Notes under the pieces: generated by a model
The model's database searches: none
What the model saw: only the letters and a program-made list of their open reading frames with translations
Told to the model about the DNA's origin: nothing
Assembly: GCF_004355005.1 (NCBI RefSeq)
Contig: NZ_SMSJ01000022.1
Location: 17,025 to 81,024 of the forward strand
Source of the DNA: Dankookia rubra
Lineage (GTDB): Bacteria; Pseudomonadota; Alphaproteobacteria; Acetobacterales; Acetobacteraceae
Direction of reading: 5' to 3'
DNA length: 64,000 nucleotides
Part shown: positions 44,238-52,236 of the stretch, in pieces
How positions within the stretch are numbered: the stretch's first letter is position 1
Layout: each line of letters starts with the position of its first letter
Translations under genes and position numbers: made by a program

Positions 44238-45227
44238 ATGACGAAGCATCCCGGCGGCCCCTGGCGCCGCCGGTCCCTGCTGGCGGCCGGCTTCGGCGCG
44301 CTGGCCACCGCGGCCTGCGTCCGGGGCGGCTTCGCCCAGGGCGTGCCGGCCAAGCCCCTGCCGTTCGCCCCGCTGCCACCCGGCAGTCGGCTGGAACTGC
44401 TCGGCGGGATCGAGATCTCCGACGAGGCGCTGGGCTTCGGCGGCCTGTCGGCCCTGCACCTCGATGCCGACCTGCGGGTCACCGCCATCAGCGACCTGGC
44501 GTATTGGATGACCGCGCGGATCGAATTGCGCGACGGCCGCCCGGTCGGGCTGTCCGGCCTGCGCAGCGGGCCGCTCGGCGACGGCGCCGGCCAGCCGCTG
44601 CCGCGCGGCTACAGCGGCGATGCCGAAGCGCTGGCCCGGCTGCCCGACGGGACCTGGCTGGTAGGGTTCGAGCGCTGGCACCGCATCCGCGCCTATGCGC
44701 GGATCGACGGGCCGGGCGTCTATGTCCAGGCCCCGCCGGGGCTGGAGCAGGCGGGCGGCAATGGCGGGCTGGAATCCCTTGCCGTGCTGGCGAATGGCCG
44801 AATCCTGGCGATCACCGAGGCGATGAGCGTGGCCGGCCAGCCCGGCGTGGTGCGCGCCTGGCTCGGCGGCCCGCCCGGCGAATGGCAGGCCATGGCCTAT
44901 CGCCCTGGGGAGGACCTGAGCCCGGCGGATGCCGCGCCGCTGCCGGATGGCGGCGCGCTGGTGCTGGAGCGCAGCTTCTCGCTCTTCGGCGGCTTCGGCG
45001 GGCGGCTGGTGCGGATACCGGCCGCGGCGCTGCAGGCGGCCGGGCCGGGGACGGTGCTGAAGGGAGAGGAGATCCTCCGCATCGCCGCACCCCTGCCGGT
45101 CGACAACTTCGAGGGCGTCAGCGCCGTGCGGGTCGGCGGGCGGACCTTGGTGGCGATGATATCGGACGACAACCAGAACCTGCTGCAGCGGACCATGCTG
45201 CTGCTCTTCGTGCTGGCGGACGATTGA
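44238..45227 (+). CDS. exported phytase-like esterase domain protein
   Basis: A 329-residue protein with a Tat-type signal (WRRRSLLAAGFGALATAA, cleaved near the FAQG segment) and an esterase-like-activity-of-phytase domain (beta-propeller): GGIEISDEALGFGGLSALHL, RGYSGDAEALARLPDGTWLV, GGLESLAVLANGRILAITEA and VDNFEGVSAVRVGGRTLVAM. Activity not established in this family. Starts 7 bp after cobT, so it is likely co-transcribed; a functional link to B12 is not evident. Confidence 0.82.
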   Translation: MTKHPGGPWRRRSLLAAGFGALATAACVRGGFAQGVPAKPLPFAPLPPGSRLELLGGIEISDEALGFGGLSALHLDADLRVTAISDLAYWMTARIELRDGRPVGLSGLRSGPLGDGAGQPLPRGYSGDAEALARLPDGTWLVGFERWHRIRAYARIDGPGVYVQAPPGLEQAGGNGGLESLAVLANGRILAITEAMSVAGQPGVVRAWLGGPPGEWQAMAYRPGEDLSPADAAPLPDGGALVLERSFSLFGGFGGRLVRIPAAALQAAGPGTVLKGEEILRIAAPLPVDNFEGVSAVRVGGRTLVAMISDDNQNLLQRTMLLLFVLADD

Positions 45228-45286
45228 GCCGCAGCATCCAGGCTGGCCTGCCTAATTTTAATGCTTTAATGGCTGTTGTTTAAGCA

Positions 45287-45308
45287 TTTCCGAGATGATC
45301 TTCGGAAA
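45287..45308. promoter_or_regulatory. inverted repeat in the AT-rich nitrate-operon promoter region
   Basis: TTTCCGA at 45287-45293 and TCGGAAA at 45302-45308 form a 22-bp operator-like palindrome inside the AT-rich block of about 45250-45335, one of the few AT-rich stretches in the window. It sits upstream of a weak TTGAAT (45326) / CTAACA (45349) promoter-like pair with 17-bp spacing. Confidence 0.45.
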
Positions 45309-45403
45309 AGCTTCGAAAAACAGCATTGAATAAAGTCAGGGCAGGCTGCTAACAAGCTTGGGCCGGCACCGGCGGGGCAGCCCCGATCCGATGCTGCCGG
45401 CCC

Positions 45404-45477
45404 TGGCTCCCCCCAATGGCGGGTGGAGCCAAGCAGCGGGACGGCCCGACGTCGTCCCAGTGCAGGACCTGCGGGCC
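45404..45477 (+). promoter_or_regulatory. candidate ANTAR-type dual-hexaloop leader of the nitrate operon
   Basis: First hairpin: TGGCTCCCCCC (45404-45414) with GGGTGGAGCCA (45421-45431), one mismatch, loop AATGGC. Second: GTCC (45454-45457) with GGAC (45465-45468), one bulged C, loop AGTGCA, enclosed by GGCCCG (45443-45448) with CGGGCC (45472-45477). Both hexaloops have A at position 1 and G at position 4, the pattern bound by ANTAR antiterminators such as NasR and NasT. Lies in the untranslated 295 bp ahead of the transporter gene. The protein itself is not encoded here. Confidence 0.55.
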
Positions 45478-45491
45478 AAAGGCGGCCTGCG

Positions 45492-45510
45492 CGCGGAGAG
45501 ACGCTCCGCG
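45492..45510 (+). promoter_or_regulatory. hairpin abutting the transporter ribosome binding site
   Basis: CGCGGAG (45492-45498) pairs with CTCCGCG (45504-45510) around AGACG; its last base is the first G of the GGAGA Shine-Dalgarno (45510-45514). It could be a terminator or a translation block released by the upstream leader structure. No U-tract is present. Confidence 0.4.
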
Positions 45511-45522
45511 GAGACCTTCACC

Positions 45523-46734
45523 GTGAACCAGGGCTTCCTGAAGGCGGGGCATCTGCCCACCCTGATCGCCGCATTCCTTTATTTCGACGTTTCCTTCATG
45601 GTCTGGGTGCTGCTCGGCCCGCTCGCGGTGCAGATCGCCGCCGACCTGCACCTCTCGGCCGCGCAGAAGGGGCTGATGGTCGCGGTGCCGGTGCTGGCGG
45701 GCGCGCTGCTGCGGGTGGTCAACGGCGTGCTGGTCGACCGGATCGGGCCGAAGCGCACCGGCGCCATCGGCCAGGTGCTGGTCATCGCCGGCCTCGGCGC
45801 CGCCTGGTGGTTCGGCGTCTCGACCTTCGCCCAGGTCCTGCTGGTCGGCATCGCCCTCGGCGTCGCCGGCGCGGCCTTCGCCGTCGCCCTGCCGCTGGCG
45901 TCGCGCTGGTATCCGCCGGAGCACCAGGGCACCGCGCTCGGCATCGCCGGTGCCGGCAACTCCGGCACCGTCTTCGCCGCGCTCTTCGCCCCCGGCCTCG
46001 CCCTGGCCTTCGGCTGGAACAACGTGCTCGGCCTCGCCGCCCTGCCGCTGATCGCGGTGCTCGGCCTCTATCTGCTGCTGGCGAAGGACGCGCCGAACGG
46101 CCCGGCGGCGAAGTCGATGGCCGAATACGCCTCCGTCCTGCGCAACCCCGACGCTTGGTGGTTCATGTTCTTCTACGCCGTCACCTTCGGCGGCTTCGTC
46201 GGGCTGGCGGCCTCGCTGACCATCTACTTCAACGACGTTTACGGGCTGAGCCCGGTGGTCGCCGGCTACTTCACCGCCGCCTGCGTCTTCGCGGGTTCGC
46301 TGGTCCGCCCGATCGGCGGCGCGCTGGCCGACCGCATCGGCGGCGTCCGCTCGCTGTCCGTGATGTACGCCGTCGCCGCGATCGCCCTCGGCATCGTCTC
46401 GCTCGGCCTGCCGAATGCCTGGATGGCGCTGGCGGTCTTCGTCCCCGCCATGCTGGCGCTCGGCATGGGCAACGGCGCGGTGTTCCAGCTGGTGCCGCAG
46501 CGCTTCCGCGCCGAGATCGGCGTGATGACCGGCCTGGTCGGCATGACGGGGGGCATCGGCGGCTTCTACCTCGCCTCCTCGCTCGGCCTCTCGAAGCAGT
46601 ACACGGCCTCCTACCAGGCCGGCTTCCTGGTGTTTGCCGCGCTGGCCGCCCTCGCCCTCGTTGGCCTCACCACGGTGAAGCGCCGCTGGCGCACCACCTG
46701 GGGCGCCGCCGCCGTCACCACCGCCCGCATCTGA
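45523..46734 (+). CDS. narK: nitrate/nitrite MFS transporter (NarK/NasA type)
   Basis: A 403-residue, 12-helix transporter of the nitrate/nitrite porter family. It begins VNQGFLKAGHLPTLIAAFLY then FDVSFMVWVLLGPLAVQIAA, typical of NarK1-type proton symporters; the two nitrate signatures are GIAGAGNSGTVFAALFAPGL-like and GMGNGAVFQLVPQRF plus MTGLVGMTGGIGGFYL. GTG 45523 is chosen: GGAGA is 8 nt upstream and the N-terminus fits the family, whereas longer readings translate the structured leader. First gene of the operon; imports nitrate for assimilation. Confidence 0.93.
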   Translation: MNQGFLKAGHLPTLIAAFLYFDVSFMVWVLLGPLAVQIAADLHLSAAQKGLMVAVPVLAGALLRVVNGVLVDRIGPKRTGAIGQVLVIAGLGAAWWFGVSTFAQVLLVGIALGVAGAAFAVALPLASRWYPPEHQGTALGIAGAGNSGTVFAALFAPGLALAFGWNNVLGLAALPLIAVLGLYLLLAKDAPNGPAAKSMAEYASVLRNPDAWWFMFFYAVTFGGFVGLAASLTIYFNDVYGLSPVVAGYFTAACVFAGSLVRPIGGALADRIGGVRSLSVMYAVAAIALGIVSLGLPNAWMALAVFVPAMLALGMGNGAVFQLVPQRFRAEIGVMTGLVGMTGGIGGFYLASSLGLSKQYTASYQAGFLVFAALAALALVGLTTVKRRWRTTWGAAAVTTARI

Positions 46735-46753
46735 CGCCGAAGGATCATCCGCC

Positions 46754-49228
46754 ATGAACATGATGTCCCCCCAGCGTCAGCGCCTCGTCGTCATCGGCAA
46801 CGGCATGGCCGGCATGCGCACGGTCGAGGAGCTGCTGAAGCGCGCGCCGCAGCGCTACGAGATCACCGTCTTCGGCGCCGAGCCGCACCCGAACTACGAC
46901 CGCATCGCGCTCTCCTCGGTGTTGGCCGGGGAGAAGACGCTCGAGCAGATCGTCATCAACAGCCGGGAGTGGTACGCCGAGAACGACATCCGCCTGATCG
47001 CCGGCGACCCGGTGGTGAGCGTCGACCGGCTGGAGCGGACGGTGACCTCGGCTTCCGGCATCACGGTGGGCTACGACCGGCTGCTGCTGGCGACGGGATC
47101 GAAGCCGCTGGCGCCGCCGATCCCGGGCCTCGGCCTGCCCGGCACCTGCGCGTTCCGCGACATCAATGATGTCGAGCAGATGCTGGCCGCTGCCGCGACC
47201 CACAAGCGCGCCTGCGTCATCGGCGGCGGGCTGCTCGGGCTGGAAGCCGCCTGGGGCCTGAAGCGGCGCGGCATGTCGGTGGCCCTCGTCCACCTGATGC
47301 CGACCCTGATGGAGCGGCAGCTCGACATCGCGGCGGGGACGCTGCTGCAGCGCGACCTCGACCGGCGCGGCATCGCCTTCTTCACCAATGGCCAGACCGA
47401 GGAGATCACCGGCACCGACCGCGCCACCGGCGTGAAGCTGGCTGACGGGCGGGAGATCGAGGCCGACCTGGTGGTCGTCGCGATCGGCATCCGGCCCAAC
47501 ATCGACCTCGGCCGCGCCATGGGCCTCGAGGTCAACCGCGGCATCGTCGTCGACGACGGCATGCGCAGCAGCGAGGACCCGAACGTCTTCGCGGTCGGCG
47601 AGTGCATCGAGCACCGCGGCGCGGTCTTCGGCCTGGTCGCGCCGATCTGGGAACAAGCCAAGGTCTGCGCCGCGCAGCTGGCGGGCGACGAGGACGCCGC
47701 CTACGTCACCCCCGCGCTGTCGACGCGCCTCAAGATCACCGGCATCGACGTCTTCTCGGCCGGTGCCCTCAACGCGGCGGACGAGGCCGACGAGGAGATC
47801 ACCTTCGCCGACGCCGCCCGCGGCGTCTACCGCAAGCTGGTGCTGCGGGAGAACAAGCTGGTCGGCGCCGTGATGTACGGCGACGTCGCCGACGGCGGCT
47901 GGTATTTCCAGATGCTGCGCGAGGGCGCGGATGTCTCGGCCATGCGGGACACCCTCATCCTCGGCCGCGCCGTCGCCACCGCGGCACTCGGCACCGCGGC
48001 GCCGGACCCGCATGCTGCCGTGGCGGCGCTGGCCGACAGCGCCGAGATCTGCGGCTGCAACGGCGTCTGCAAGGGGAAGATCAGCGCCACCATCTCCGAG
48101 CTCAAGCTGACCACGCTGGACGCGGTGCGGGCGCATACAAAGGCCAGCGCCTCGTGCGGCTCCTGCACCCCGCAGGTGGAGAGCCTGCTGGCCATCGCGC
48201 TGGGCGGCGAGGTTCAGAAGCCGGCCGGCGAGAAGCCGATGTGCAAGTGCACCACCCGCGGGCACGACTTCGTCCGGAAGGCGATTATCGCCGAGGAGAT
48301 CAAGTCGATCCCCGAGATCATGCGGCGGCTCGGCTGGGAGAAGCCGGAAGGCTGCGCCTCCTGCCGCCCGGCGCTGAACTACTACCTGCTCTGCGCCTGG
48401 CCGGGCGAATACGTGGACGACGCGCAGTCCCGCTTCGTCAACGAGCGCATGCACGCGAACATCCAGAAGGACGGTACCTATTCCGTCGTCCCGCGCATGT
48501 GGGGCGGGCTGACCAGCGCGAAGGAACTGCGCGCCCTGGCCGACGTGGCCGACAAGTACAACGTGCGCGAGGTGAAGGTCACCGGCGGCCAGCGCATCGA
48601 CCTGTTCGGGGTGAAGCGGGAGGACCTGCCGGCGGTCTGGCGGGACCTCAATGCCGCCGGCATGGTCAGCGGCCATGCCTATGCCAAGGGGCTGCGCACG
48701 GTGAAGACCTGCGTGGGGTCCACCTGGTGCCGCTTCGGCACCCAGGACAGCACCACGATGGGCGTGAAGCTGGAGAAGATGACCTGGGGCTCCTGGCACC
48801 CGCACAAGGTCAAGCTCGCGGTCTCCGGCTGCCCGCGCAACTGCGCCGAGGCGACGATCAAGGATTTCGGCGTCGTTGCCGTGGACAGCGGCTGGGAGCT
48901 GAGCGTCGGCGGCAATGGCGGCATCCATGTCCGCGCCACCGACAAGCTCTGCAAGGTGGAGACCGAGGCCGAGGTCCTGGAACATTGCGGCGCCTTCCTG
49001 CAGCTGTACCGGGAGGAGGCCCGATACCTCGAGCGCACCGCCCCCTGGGTGCAGCGCGTCGGCATCGACTACGTGAAACAGCGGATCGTCGAGGACGCCG
49101 AGGGCCGCCGCGCGCTGCACGCGAAGTTCCTCCACGCCCAGCAATTCGCGCAGATCGATCCCTGGGCCGAGCGCGCCGCCGGCGGTGCCCCCGCCGAGCC
49201 CTTCAAGACCCTGGTTCCCGCGGAGTGA
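46754..49228 (+). CDS. nirB: assimilatory nitrite reductase large subunit
   Basis: An 824-residue NirB, reducing nitrite to ammonium with NADH. N-terminal FAD/NADH oxidoreductase (RLVVIGNGMAGMRTVEELL; RACVIGGGLLGLEAAWGLKR) covers about 1-400. Two BFD-like [2Fe-2S] Cys clusters follow (CGCNGVCKGK...SCGSCTPQVE near 433, and CKCTTRG...GCASCRPAL near 497). The C-terminal siroheme/4Fe-4S domain has ligands in TCVGSTWCRFG (about 653) and SGCPRNCAEATIKDFG (about 693). GAAGGA precedes ATG 46754, 19 bp after the transporter stop. Confidence 0.96.
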   Translation: MNMMSPQRQRLVVIGNGMAGMRTVEELLKRAPQRYEITVFGAEPHPNYDRIALSSVLAGEKTLEQIVINSREWYAENDIRLIAGDPVVSVDRLERTVTSASGITVGYDRLLLATGSKPLAPPIPGLGLPGTCAFRDINDVEQMLAAAATHKRACVIGGGLLGLEAAWGLKRRGMSVALVHLMPTLMERQLDIAAGTLLQRDLDRRGIAFFTNGQTEEITGTDRATGVKLADGREIEADLVVVAIGIRPNIDLGRAMGLEVNRGIVVDDGMRSSEDPNVFAVGECIEHRGAVFGLVAPIWEQAKVCAAQLAGDEDAAYVTPALSTRLKITGIDVFSAGALNAADEADEEITFADAARGVYRKLVLRENKLVGAVMYGDVADGGWYFQMLREGADVSAMRDTLILGRAVATAALGTAAPDPHAAVAALADSAEICGCNGVCKGKISATISELKLTTLDAVRAHTKASASCGSCTPQVESLLAIALGGEVQKPAGEKPMCKCTTRGHDFVRKAIIAEEIKSIPEIMRRLGWEKPEGCASCRPALNYYLLCAWPGEYVDDAQSRFVNERMHANIQKDGTYSVVPRMWGGLTSAKELRALADVADKYNVREVKVTGGQRIDLFGVKREDLPAVWRDLNAAGMVSGHAYAKGLRTVKTCVGSTWCRFGTQDSTTMGVKLEKMTWGSWHPHKVKLAVSGCPRNCAEATIKDFGVVAVDSGWELSVGGNGGIHVRATDKLCKVETEAEVLEHCGAFLQLYREEARYLERTAPWVQRVGIDYVKQRIVEDAEGRRALHAKFLHAQQFAQIDPWAERAAGGAPAEPFKTLVPAE

Positions 49229-49233
49229 CCGAG

Positions 49234-49575
49234 ATGGACGGCATGACCCAGGCATCCCGCTGGACCGTCATCGGCCAGCTCGGCGAAATCCCCCGCCAGG
49301 GCGCGCGGGTGGTCGCGACGGCGGTCGGCGACATCGCGGTCTTCCGCGCGCTGGACGACAGCGTCTTCGCGGTGGAGGACAGCTGCCCGCACAAGGGCGG
49401 CAAGCTCAGCCAGGGCATCGTGCACGGCCATGCCGTCACCTGCCCGCTGCACAGTTGGGTCATCGACCTGCAGTCCGGCGAGGCCGCGGCGCCCGATGTC
49501 GGCTGCGCCCGGCGCTTCGCGGTGCGCGTCGAGGACGGGCGGGTGCTGCTCTCGGTGCCGGGCGCGGCGTCATGA
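49234..49575 (+). CDS. nirD: assimilatory nitrite reductase small subunit (Rieske-type)
   Basis: A 113-residue NirD with a Rieske [2Fe-2S] site: CPHKGGKLSQG and CPLHSWVIDLQSG give the two Cys-His pairs. It supports NirB. ATG 49234 follows GGAG by 8 nt and lies 5 bp after the nirB stop. The stop overlaps the nasA start (ATGA). Confidence 0.93.
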   Translation: MDGMTQASRWTVIGQLGEIPRQGARVVATAVGDIAVFRALDDSVFAVEDSCPHKGGKLSQGIVHGHAVTCPLHSWVIDLQSGEAAAPDVGCARRFAVRVEDGRVLLSVPGAAS

Positions 49576-52232
49576 CCGGCGCCGTCCGGACCACCTGCCC
49601 CTATTGCGGCGTCGGCTGCGGGGTCCTGGCGCAGAAGGACGGCACGCTGCGCGGCGACCCGGCGCATCCCGCGAACAAGGGCCGGCTCTGCGTGAAGGGC
49701 GCGGCACTGGGCGAGACGCTCGACAACAACGGCCGGCTGCTGCACCCGATGGTGGGCGGCGCGCGCGCATCCTGGGATAGTGCGCTGGACCTGGTGGCGG
49801 AGCGCTTCCGCGCCACCATCGCGGAACACGGACCTGACGCGGTCGCCTTCTACGTCTCCGGCCAGTGCCTGACGGAGGACTACTACGTCGCCAACAAGCT
49901 GATGAAGGGCTTCATCGGCAGCGGCAACATCGACACCAACTCGCGCCTCTGCATGGCATCCTCCGTCGCCGGCCATACCCGCGCCTTCGGCGCCGACGTG
50001 GTGCCCGGCGTCTACGAGGACCTGGAGGAAGCCGACCTCGTCGTCCTCGTCGGCAGCAACCTCGCCTGGTGCCACCCGGTGCTGCACGGAAGGCTGCAGG
50101 CGGCGCGGGGCGAGCGCGGCACGAAGCTCGTCGTCATCGACCCGCGCGGCACCGCCACCTCCTCCGGCGCCGACCTGCACCTGGCCCTCGCGCCGGGCTC
50201 GGACGTCGCGCTCTTCGCCGGGCTGCTCGCGCATCTCGCTGGCACCGGCCGGGTGGACCAGGCCTGGGTCGCCGCGCATGCGACCGGCTTCGATGCTGCG
50301 CTGGCCACGGCGCGCGAGGCCGCGCCGACCCTGGAGCGCGTGGCGGAGCTGACCGGCCTCGCGCCCGCGGACATCGCCCGCTTCTACGCGCTGTTCGCCG
50401 CGACCGAGCGCAGCGTCACCGTCTACAGCCAGGGCGTGAACCAGTCGGCGGCCGGGACGGACAAGGCCAACGCCATCCTCAACTGCCACCTGGCGACCGG
50501 CCGCATCGGCCGCCCCGGGATGGGGCCCTTCAGCGTCACCGGCCAGCCGAATGCCATGGGCGGGCGGGAGGTCGGCGGCCTCGCCAACCAGCTCGCCGCG
50601 CATATGCGCTTCGACACCCCGGGCGCGCCGGACCGCCTCCGCCGCTTCTGGGACGCGCCGAACCTGGCGACGCGGCCCGGCCTCAAGGCGGTCGAGCTGT
50701 TCGAGGCCATGCTCTCCGGCCGCGTCAAGGCGGTCTGGATCATGGCGACCAACCCGGCCGACAGCCTGCCGCGTGCGGATCGCGTGCGCGCGGCGCTGGC
50801 GGCCTGCCCCTTCGTCGTGGTGTCCGACTGCTGGGAGACGGATACGACGCGCCTTGCCGATGTCCTGCTGCCCGCCGCCGGCTGGGGCGAGAAGTCCGGC
50901 ACTGTCACCAATTCCGAACGCCGCATCTCCCGCCAGCGTCCCTTCCGCACCGCGCCGGGCGAGGCGCGCGCCGATTGGTGGATGCTGGCCGAGGTCGGCC
51001 GCCGCATGGGCTGGGCGAAGCACTTCGCCTGGGAAGCGCCGGCCGCGGTCTTCCGCGAGCACGCCGCGCTCTCGGCCTTCGAGAACGACGGCACCCGGAC
51101 CTTCGACATCGGCGCCATGGCGACGCTCGACGAGGCCGGCTACGCGACGATGCAGCCCTTCCGCTGGCCGCTGCCCGCCGGCGCAAGGCAGGAAGGCGGC
51201 CGCCTCTTCGCCGAGGGCGGCTTCCCGACGCCGGACGGCCGCGCGCGCCTGGTGCCGACGCCCTTCCGTGGCCTCGCCGCCGCGCCCGACGCTGCCTTCC
51301 CCTTGCTGCTGAACACCGGCCGGCTGCGCGACCAGTGGCACACCATGACGCGCACCGGCCTGGTGCCGCGTCTGTCAGACCATGCGCCGGTGCCAAGCGC
51401 CACGCTCGCGCCGGCCGATGCGGCGCGGCTCGGCGCCGCGCCGGGCGGGCTGCTGCGCCTCGCCTCGCCGCATGGGGAGGCGGTGCTGCGCGCCGCCATC
51501 GATGCCGGCCAGCGCGAAGGCGAGGTCTTCGTGCCGATGCACTGGACCGATGCCTTCACCTCCGCCGGTCCCATCGGCCGGCTGGTCGGCGCGGCAATCG
51601 ATCCCGTCTCCGGCCAGCCGGAGCTGAAGGCGACGCCGCTGCGGGCCGAGGCGGTGCCGGTCCGCTGGCGCGGCCTGCTGCTGCACCGGACCGCGACCCG
51701 CCCGGCGGAGCCCGGCCTGCACTGGTCGCGCGTCCCGGTCGCCGCCGGCCATCTGCTGGAACTCACTGGCGCCGAGCCGCTGCCGGCCGAGATCGCCCCG
51801 CTGGTCGACCGCCTGCGCGCCGCCCCCGCCGGTGCCGAGCAGATCCACATCGCCGATCCCGCGCGCGGGTCCTGGCGCTTCGCCACGCTGCTGGACGGCC
51901 GCGTCGAATCCTGCCTCTTCCTGCAGCGGGAGGGCGGGCGCGCCAGCCTGCCGTCCGGCGCCGCACTGGCCGCGCTGCTGGACGGGCTGGTGGCGGAGGC
52001 CGCGCGGCCCGGGCTGCTGGCCGGGCGGGCGCTTTCGGCGAAGCCGGCCGAGCGGAATGTCTGCGCCTGCTTCGGCGTCGGCGTCGCCACGATCCGCGCG
52101 GCGATCCTCGACCGCCGCATGACCACCGTCGCCGAGATCGGCGCCGCGCTCAGCGCCGGCACCAATTGCGGCTCCTGCGTTCCGGAATTGCGGGAGATCC
52201 TGCGCGATGCCCATGCCGATGCCGCGGCCTGA
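49572..52232 (+). CDS. nasA: assimilatory nitrate reductase catalytic subunit
   Basis: An 886-residue molybdopterin enzyme reducing nitrate to nitrite. The N-terminal [4Fe-4S] motif is TTCPYCGVGCGV with the fourth Cys in KGRLCVKGAALGE. The likely Mo ligand Cys is in NSRLCMASSVAGH. Mo-bis-MGD segments follow (VLVGSNLAWCHPVLHGRL, GRPGMGPFSVTGQPNAMGG, VSDCWETDTTRLADVLLPAA). A C-terminal BFD-like [2Fe-2S] domain carries CACFGVG and GTNCGSCVPELRE, as in NasA/NarB forms fed by NAD(P)H reductases or ferredoxin. No separate reductase gene is present nearby. 4-bp overlap with nirD. Confidence 0.95.
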   Translation: MTGAVRTTCPYCGVGCGVLAQKDGTLRGDPAHPANKGRLCVKGAALGETLDNNGRLLHPMVGGARASWDSALDLVAERFRATIAEHGPDAVAFYVSGQCLTEDYYVANKLMKGFIGSGNIDTNSRLCMASSVAGHTRAFGADVVPGVYEDLEEADLVVLVGSNLAWCHPVLHGRLQAARGERGTKLVVIDPRGTATSSGADLHLALAPGSDVALFAGLLAHLAGTGRVDQAWVAAHATGFDAALATAREAAPTLERVAELTGLAPADIARFYALFAATERSVTVYSQGVNQSAAGTDKANAILNCHLATGRIGRPGMGPFSVTGQPNAMGGREVGGLANQLAAHMRFDTPGAPDRLRRFWDAPNLATRPGLKAVELFEAMLSGRVKAVWIMATNPADSLPRADRVRAALAACPFVVVSDCWETDTTRLADVLLPAAGWGEKSGTVTNSERRISRQRPFRTAPGEARADWWMLAEVGRRMGWAKHFAWEAPAAVFREHAALSAFENDGTRTFDIGAMATLDEAGYATMQPFRWPLPAGARQEGGRLFAEGGFPTPDGRARLVPTPFRGLAAAPDAAFPLLLNTGRLRDQWHTMTRTGLVPRLSDHAPVPSATLAPADAARLGAAPGGLLRLASPHGEAVLRAAIDAGQREGEVFVPMHWTDAFTSAGPIGRLVGAAIDPVSGQPELKATPLRAEAVPVRWRGLLLHRTATRPAEPGLHWSRVPVAAGHLLELTGAEPLPAEIAPLVDRLRAAPAGAEQIHIADPARGSWRFATLLDGRVESCLFLQREGGRASLPSGAALAALLDGLVAEAARPGLLAGRALSAKPAERNVCACFGVGVATIRAAILDRRMTTVAEIGAALSAGTNCGSCVPELREILRDAHADAAA

Positions 52233-52236
52233 CGCC

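Noticed and set aside
45358-45522. An N-terminal extension of the nitrate transporter from 45358
   Set aside because: It would translate the hairpin-rich leader, has no ribosome binding site, and places 55 non-conserved residues before the family N-terminus.
46745-49255. An open frame of 836 codons antisense to nirB
   Set aside because: Long antisense frames are normal at this GC content. The plus strand encodes a full NirB with all cofactor motifs; the antisense product is low-complexity and matches nothing.
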